64,000 nucleotides of DNA from Cladocopium goreaui (Eukaryota; Sar; Dinophyceae; Suessiales; Symbiodiniaceae). Positions 51,601 to 60,600 of the stretch are shown piece after piece; position 1 is the first letter of the stretch; each line of letters begins with the position of its first letter. The stretch covers positions 17,501-81,500 of the forward strand of contig CAMXCT020001751.1 in assembly GCA_947184155.2 (NCBI GenBank), in the 5' to 3' direction. The translations under genes were made by a program, and so were the position numbers. The notes under the pieces were generated by a model, which saw only the letters and a list, made by a program, of their open reading frames with translations, made no database searches and was not told the DNA's origin.

Positions 51601-54600
51601 TATATGTATATATATATGCATATACTCTATATTATATTATATTATATTATATTATATATATTATAATATACTATATTATATTATATTATATTATTTTATT
51701 TTATATTCTATTATATTATATTATATTTTATTATTATATATATATTATTATATTATATTATATTATATTATATTATAATATTTTATATTATATTATATTA
51801 TATATTATATTATATATATTATGTATATATTATATATTATATATTATATATATATTGTTATATTATATTATATTATATTTTATTATGTTATATTATATTA
51901 TTTTATTTTATTATATTATATTATATTATATATATAGATATGTATATATATATTGACTATATGCAATCTGGCGTAGCCAGCCTTTTCCCAGCTCAAAATC
52001 TAAAGCGACCGCACCAGGAAGATACCTGGCACCCCTTGCCCACTCGCGTCAGCTTCGCGGCACGCTCCAGCAGCTTGGCGGCACGCCAATCTCCAGAAGA
52101 ATATCCCGAAAGTTGATACATCACTTGGAAAACGCAGTTCCCAAATTTGACAGGACACTTCTAAGTGGTTGTCCGTAATTATATTGATATTTATTGATAT
52201 CCAACAGAATCCAACATGTCACAGTCTCCACTGAATATTGGATCTCCTTCCACTTTGATGACACCTGGACTTAACCTACTGATGGTGCAGCTACAAAAGC
52301 ATTTTTGAAACCATCAAAAAGATAGAACAACAGCAACGCTCGAACTCAAATAGTGGTACAACGATGTAAATTGAACCCTGTCTATCTCTTTGCTGGTTAC
52401 AAACGTGGTGGCAGTCAATGATGGGCCCCTAGGCATCAAACAGTTCCCATGATTTAGTGCGCTGGATCGGCATATTTTGATGAAAACACACAGGATTGCA
52501 GCCGATGATCATCACTCATGACTGTTGGTGAAAAGGGAGTGGTGGCTACTGTACCTCCTTAGATCTCAAGTTTGCATTCCAATACCAGCGTTTCTGCTGG
52601 TTCGGTCCCCATGTTTGATGAATTCTCATTCTTGGTGGTTTAACAATGGACTTTCATTTGAGCTCATCCAGGGGCTGCAGGGCCGAAAATCATCTGTTGT
52701 TAATAGCATGCGGCATGCGTTATCTTAGTATTAATTTGGACGGATGATCCTAGTTTCTATACAATTGAGTGTATAGAGTACTAAGAACTCCTTTGAATGG
52801 ATTTACCCCAAGCCATGGCCTTTCTAAGGATAGCCCAGACATATTCTTTTGTATGTAATGAGATACGTAACCGACAATACGATATGTGTCCAAAAATGAG
52901 GCATACCGACCGCATGTACCCCGAAAGGGCCATTTTGAGGAAGAGCATCATAGTACATAAACATACATAAACCATCATAATCCCCCTGGATTTTGGGGTG
53001 CCTTGTTTTCGGACCAAGCTATCACAACGGTTAGCTCCAAGGAGCTATACGCCTTCGAATGATCTTCAATCCAGCCGAGCGGTACCTTACGGTACCGTGG
53101 TAAGCGTGGTACAGGGCAGTTGGGGGATCAAAAAATGCTCCCGTTGTATTCCATCGGCAATGCATGGGTCTGCAACATGACGTACGTCCGCATAAACTTC
53201 AATCATATGATATTATGATATGTTCAAATGTGGGTTTCCATAAACTGGGGAACCCCAAAATACTTGGTTTATAATGTAAAATCTCTGTCTAAAATGGATG
53301 ATTTGGGGGGCACTGCTTGTAGTTACATGTGTTTTATTACAAACTTTTGAACATATGGCCAGATAATTTTACCTGCAAATGCAGCGGCTCGCCGACAGCA
53401 CAACATGAAGTAAGCAGCAGAAGATACCTCTCCAAAACCGAAATAGCTATGGTCAAAAACGGCCCATATATATATACACATAGATATACATACGTACGTA
53501 CATATATTGTTTAAAAATGTATATATATATATACATAGGTAATTATATATATATGTATAGATGGAAGGATGGATAGATAGATAGATAGATGGGTAGATAT
53601 AGATTAGATTAGTTTATATAGATTAGATTAGATTAGATTAGATAGATAGATAGATCAATCAGCTTAGATTAGACTAGATCAGATTGAATTACATTGGATT
53701 GGATTGGATTAGATAGATGTAGATGTAGATGTAGATGTAGATGGATAGATGGATAGATGGATAGATGGATAGATGGATAGATGGATAGATGGATAGATGG
53801 ATAGATGGATAGATGGATAGATGGATAGATGGATAGATGGATAGATGGATAGATAGATAGATAGATTTAGATAGATAGATAATAGATAATAGATAATAGA
53901 TAATAGATAATGGATAATAGATAATAGATAGCTAGAGATAGATAGATAGAGATAGATAGATAGAGATAGATAGATAGAGATAGATAGATAGAGATAGATA
54001 GATAGATAGATGGATAGATAGATAGATAAATATAGATAGATAGATAGATAGAGATAGAGATAGAGATAGAGATAGATATAGAGATAGAAATATAGATATA
54101 GATATAGATAGAGATAGATAGAGATAGATAGAAATATGTAGAGATAGATAGAGATAGATAGAGATAGATGGATTGACAGACATATAGATGGATAGATGGA
54201 TGGATAGACAGATAGATAGAGAGATAAATTGTCCTTATTTCAAAAGTCGGATTTATGCTGGGTTTGTTTAAGGTGAATTTCTAGGGAGTATGTTTTCATT
54301 TTTTGGAGCCTCTCAAGGGAATCCAAGTTATTGCTGCAATGCCCGGCCAGGAATACCAAGCAGATATCCAGTGGCACTTCGACCGACCCATGTGGAAAGC
54401 ACCAGGTCCTAGCGGCAGTGTTTCATAGCCGGGTAGAGTTGGTAGAGCCTGGTGTGGCACATGGGGCGGTTGAGTCAGACAATATGGGAAATTACAATGA
54501 GAATCAATGAGATATAATGGGAACATGTTGGAAATATGGGATAACATGGGTTCCTATGGGATGGCAATTATTGGATAATGGGATATGCTGAGATAATATC

Positions 54601-57600
54601 AGGGCTTGGTAAACGTCTTGTTTTGGGGAGTTTGAATATCACTTGAATATGTACCTGGTTGGGTGATGTTCAACGACATTTACCAACCTCAGAAATGGAC
54701 ATCATGAGATATAACGGGATACAAAATGCTGGTTGGTGCTCTGGAACATTTTTTCCCCATATATATATATGGGGAATAATAATTCCAACTGACGAACTCA
54801 TATTTTTCAGAGGGGTAGGTCAACCACCAACCAGAAATGTCATTTGCCAGGATATTTCATGAGATGATGAAAATTTATGCCACAAATGGGACTTAACCGA
54901 CCTAACCAACTCGCCATAACCATCATGGTGATTTCTAGGATTCTAGGATCCTCAAAACGATGTTTTTTTTTTTTTCCGATGTTGGAATTTGATGTAATTT
55001 TCCATAATTTGCCCGGATACAGCGGGATGATACACATATGTATAATTATATGCATATATATATATATGCATAAGCAACAACATGATATAGTTGAGTTGGT
55101 GGATGAAGGATGCACCCCCAAAAAATCGGCCCCAACAAGGACCATCCAGGGCAACCTCTGGTAATCAATCATGGCCCGAAAACCACCTGTTACCTTGGCA
55201 CTTTCCCATTGCTAGGTCGGATTGGCAGATGGTATACCCTCCAGTAAACCAACATACAAATTGGCATATTTATTTTGATGAATTACCCATTAAACATGGT
55301 GAAATGTCCATGTCGCAAACTGTGAATTATTCCGGTACCAAGATTTTGGGCCTTTGGAGGCTGGGATTTCTTTGGTTGTAAACAGAACATGGTAAGAATG
55401 AAAACTTGGAAAGCCTCATTTGCGGAGAGGTATAGGAAGAGGTAACTGTATTCTCACAGCCAAGCATTTTATGTCCAACTTGATGCAACAAAAATACAAA
55501 TATAGTATCAACAAAATGGTCGGCTTCACTGTGGCATGTTCCAATCGCCAGAGCAACAGTAGTTTGGTTGGCCATCCCTCGGGTGTTTAAGTGGAATCAG
55601 CCACGATTGAAAAACACCACCATAATTAAGGTGAAAACGAAGCTGTTTGATTGTTAACCAGCCGATCCAATTTTTTTGTAAGGCATTCCTTTCTCACTAC
55701 TCGTAGTTTACCCAGATTATTGATCCATTATTCTGATGATTATTATTAGATATTATTAGTATTGCTAATCATTGTTATTATTACTGTTATTTAGGATCAT
55801 TTACTATATATATATATATATATACGTATATACAGTACATATCTTATTATTGTTTTTATTATCATCATTGTATATATATATACCTGGAACCCAAATGACC
55901 CCTCAGCTCTTTTGGATGGTTAACCTTCAATATTATGGGTCAAAACCTTCATTTTACAATGGTCATAATTGGGTTCCAGGTATATATAGATATACAATCA
56001 TTAGATATACATCATTATATATATACATACAATCATTGATCCTCAAAAAATTGGACGACAGTCTCCCCAAAAAATTCCTTCGCGGGTTCACCGCGCAGCT
56101 TGGCATAAAGCCTGGGTGGATCGAAGCTATGGGAAACCAATCATCGACGCTCAGCGGGGTAGCGGGCTGCTGATCAGCCTTGTGCTGTGGCATTTTGCGG
56201 CTGGAAATTATTGCATATATTAATATAATACATATTTATATAAAGATAGATAGATATATAGATAAACTGATGATATTATATAATAATGTAATAATACATA
56301 TATATATATAAATAGATAAACTGATGAGAATATCATGAATATCTTGATTTTTTTTGGGGTGATCTCAAGTAACACTAATTAGCAATAAGAAGTTGTTGGG
56401 GTTGATGGGTGTCTCTGAAAATGGGGCATACAGTTTTCTCAGCCAGCATCCATTCACTCGCTATGGCGAAATCATGACGGACGGATGGAATGGGGTGCAC
56501 CTCAGAGAAAGCCATGTACTTGAGTAATTGGATGTACCCTCTGGTAAACTAACAGTTTTTGCTATTGAAAATGCCATAGGGTAGGTTGATTTACCCATTA
56601 AAAATTGTGATTTTCCATAGTTTATGTAAACGTGTACCAGAGGGTACATGAGGATAATATAATATATTCATAGATGTGGGACTGTGCTGATATTCAAGGC
56701 CTGATTTCGGAGATTCTTGGAGAAGGCAGTTTTTGAAGAGTTTGTTGGTTCTTCCTGCTTCTGCCCAGCATGTGAAAGATTTGGAGCGAACATTGCTACA
56801 TGCTATTCTTACTTGTCAATCATGTGGGTTTGTTTCAAAACAGTGGTTACCCTGTGGTAATCAAACATAGCATTGGAACATGCTCCACTTAAACATCTTG
56901 TCCCATTCAAATCCCAATTTATTAGGGATTTCCCATTGCCATCGATCACCAGAGGGTGCTCAAAATTACTTTCGTTGAACACGGTGTGACACCACCGGAT
57001 GGTGGTTGGGATACCCGGCAGGATCCAGAATCTACACCATCCCTGGGAAAAAAGAACGGTTTTCTATTTGGAGAGTCCACTTGGAAATCAGAAATCGATA
57101 TGGTCAATTGTCAATCCAATGGAATATCATTGATCATTTTGGCTGCTGTCTTGTCTTTGACTCTGTCACCAACGAGGATGCAAACATCAATGTGGTCTTG
57201 GTGCCTGATTTGATCTGTGCCGAAGTGCCCCTTGGATTTGTGGATGGTCAAAAGGTTAGGTTCCGGGGAAATGTCCCCAATGTCGGTACGGATTTTCAAG
57301 CAAAAATTGAATTGAAACCATGTGCAGATTGAAGTAAATCCCAGGCTGGCCAGGAATGATGGGGATATACCTCTGGGTCCTCTATGGTCCCACTTTGCCA
57401 CTTGAGCCATGTCAAACAAGGCGCGAGGGATACCTGGAGATCCCTCTGTTCTTGAAATAGAACGCCTCCATGGTATCCCCCCAAAATCCAATGGATCAAC
57501 GCTTGATCAATATGTTCACGATGAAACAAAATTGTCGTTTTGGCATATCCCCGGCCCATTTGAAGGCAAAGGCCTACAGGATATCAGGTTCACATCAACC

Positions 57601-60600
57601 ATATCAAGCCTTAGTAAGTGGGGGCCATCATTTCAAACATAGGTGCGATGTATTATATACATAATTACATATGATGATTGAATGTTACTTGTATGATTCG
57701 TACATGTAATTGGATATTTTAATAATGGTACTACTGTAATACATATTATATATACATAGGACGAGTATATATATATATCCCATAGGATCCATGTATGGTA
57801 TATATGCTAACATTTGGGGTATGTTGATGGTAAATGTTACCATATATAGCATACATGGATCCTAGGGGTATATACACAAAGAATTATCTATGATCGAAGC
57901 CAATTCTATATACCATGGCTATACACTCCCCTAATTTTTACCACATCCCATGTGGCATGTGTCGTTTTCCCATCATTCTCAATGCCATGCCGTGTTCGCC
58001 CAGGTTCACTTCTCTGTGTGATAAGAAGCAGGACGACCTGACCCTCTTTGACAGTGACACCATCCATGTCTCCCGGTTCAAGTCGAGCGTTGCAGGTTGT
58101 GTTATTCTGTGGCTAAAAAAGGGAGGTTCCAAATTATGTATATGGTACTACATAGTATAATATATTAAGGGTGTATATCTTACTGTGGCTCAAAATGTGT
58201 TCCTCAGTGGAAATTCATCTTTCCAAGAACGCTTAGTAGTTCTCATCCTACCAGGTACTGAATTCCATCCTGCGTGCACGTGCAATGTGAGTATGGGCTT
58301 TTTTTTTTGTATTTTCCCTCGAAGACACGGTCGAAAAAATATTGGGAGAATTTGGTCAGATAAGCGCTGTTCTGCCCAATTTTCGCTATTTCCGGAACTA
58401 GCCATCCCATACAGTTCCCCGTGAATAAATGGCTCGACCCATCCATGTTTTGAACATCAAGCAATTATACGTTATGTACAAACATGGTTTCTGGTTCGAA
58501 CAGGCGCAAATAGTGCCATACATATTTTGATGTTGAAATCACAATCTTTGATGGTTAAATCAGTTAAATCACCATTTTTGATGATTAAATCACCACATTT
58601 TTACGTATGTTCAATGGATTTCAATGGTGACATCAGCATTCTGGGATCAGGTCATGACAAAGCACCTGTTTTGGGAGAGCGCCTTCGTGAACGACCTCAT
58701 CCTGGCGACCTGGTTGTGAATGGGAACACAACAGTGCTTTGGGGTAGCTTTTTATTTTAGGAAACCTCCATATTCTCCATATAGTGACAACTTATTCATT
58801 TGTTCTATCCCTGTTGGGGGTTCCTGTGCTATCCGTTTTTTGGTGGATGAACTTGGGGGTATGTCCCCCCAATTTATGGGCATTTTTAGTAGGGACAATG
58901 CTGACGAAGCATAAGAAAGACTGGGGCGCCACTCTTTCGGGCAAACCCATCTGGGAATGTGAATGATAGGTTGGGTGAACTGGGCATTGCTCAATTGGAT
59001 CCATCTGGCCCCATGAATAATATATATATAATATATGATAATTTTAATATATATATATATGCATGTAATGTACGTATGTATGTGTATATATATATATACA
59101 TATTATCCCAGTATGTTCCAATTTACGGTTCTCCACGTGTTTTTGCGACCGAAAATGGTCCGACGACTCATCCCTTGGCGTCCCCAGGTGATGCTGACTC
59201 TCTGGGGTCTGGCGATCCTCATTGGTGAAGAGGCGCCAGTAATGGCGATTGAAATCGGGATGTGAAGTTCAATGGATTGATACGAGTTATGTTGGTTGAT
59301 AAACCCATGAACCAGTCTCTTATATCAATGGATTGGTTTAAGGGAAAATCTACAGGAAACCATGGTTTTTACCATTTAAAAAATGGGGCTTTCCTGTAAA
59401 TTTTCCCTTAAACCAATCCATTGAGAAGTTGCTGGGAATTCTATCCTTCCCAAATGATTATGAACAATATCCAGCAAATTAAACTAGCTAACTGTGATAT
59501 TTTTTTGCACTTTCTTAAGTTGCTGTAATTACTATCATTCTTACAATTGCTATCAACTCATTATCATTGTTATGCATTTGTGTCCTAAACACTCTTGTTC
59601 TTATATCTTATGATCATCATTTGACATTTGTTTGGTATTATGATTATCGTGAATCATGGATTTTCAACAGAACATGCAGATATGCCCACCGGAATTCAAA
59701 CATAGAATTCAAACATTCGAAAGGACCATCAGCAACAATGATTTGCCAGACTACTTGCTGGGGGGTACATGTTTGCAATTGTTTTCACAAAGGTAGTGGA
59801 AAAAAATGCGGAAAGAAAACTGACATGATAAAAAGAAGAGGACACTCATCAGAATATCATGCTCTTCTGTTTAAAGAACCAGTAAATGATATATGATATA
59901 ATATGATAGACTAATCATGATGCAGATATTATTTTACAATCGGTACTGGACAAAGGCAACAAATCTGGACATGCCCCGATTGCCCGAATGATTCACCAAG
60001 ATGGGGCGGGACATGGGTAGAACTTGGGGGGGTAGGGCATTGTTTAACATGTTTTTTTAAACCATAAATGGGCATACACATTCACTAGTCACACATCGTT
60101 GAGGCTTGGATGGTATCAAACCAGGGAAACTGAAACCCCAAAGCTGTTGTTTTCCAACTGCAAGTGTCTTTGCAAGCTCAACTAAACTCAATTATGAACT
60201 CCTTGAGTTTCTATCCCCATTTGAGCAGCGATCAAAACCCGCCCAAGACTAAATTAGCCAAAGTCGTCAACTACAATACCTTCGCGGAAGCTGAAACTCA
60301 GTCGCGGAAGTGCCGCGGAAGGTCCCGCGGAAGCAAGTATTCTCAGTCCATTCGCGGAAGCTCCGCGGAAACGCTTGTGCATATACAAAATCACGATAGG
60401 ATGCGCACAGACGCACATGTCACCGCGGAAACCAAAACCTAAGCCGCGAAAACATGGCGGAAACTTTGGCGGAAGAGAATGGGAGTAGACAGGAATCGTC
60501 AGAGGCTTTTGAACACTGCTCATTTGAGGCATGGTCAAAAGTGGTGGTTGCCCATATCTGGAGGTTTCCCAAATTAACTGGGCTACCCCCAGAAACATCA

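Noticed and set aside
57006-57642. Long plus- and minus-strand frames, including a possible ubiquitin-like or galectin-like reading
   Set aside because: No family motif could be matched. Only 57177-57211 is supported, by phase with neighbouring exons.
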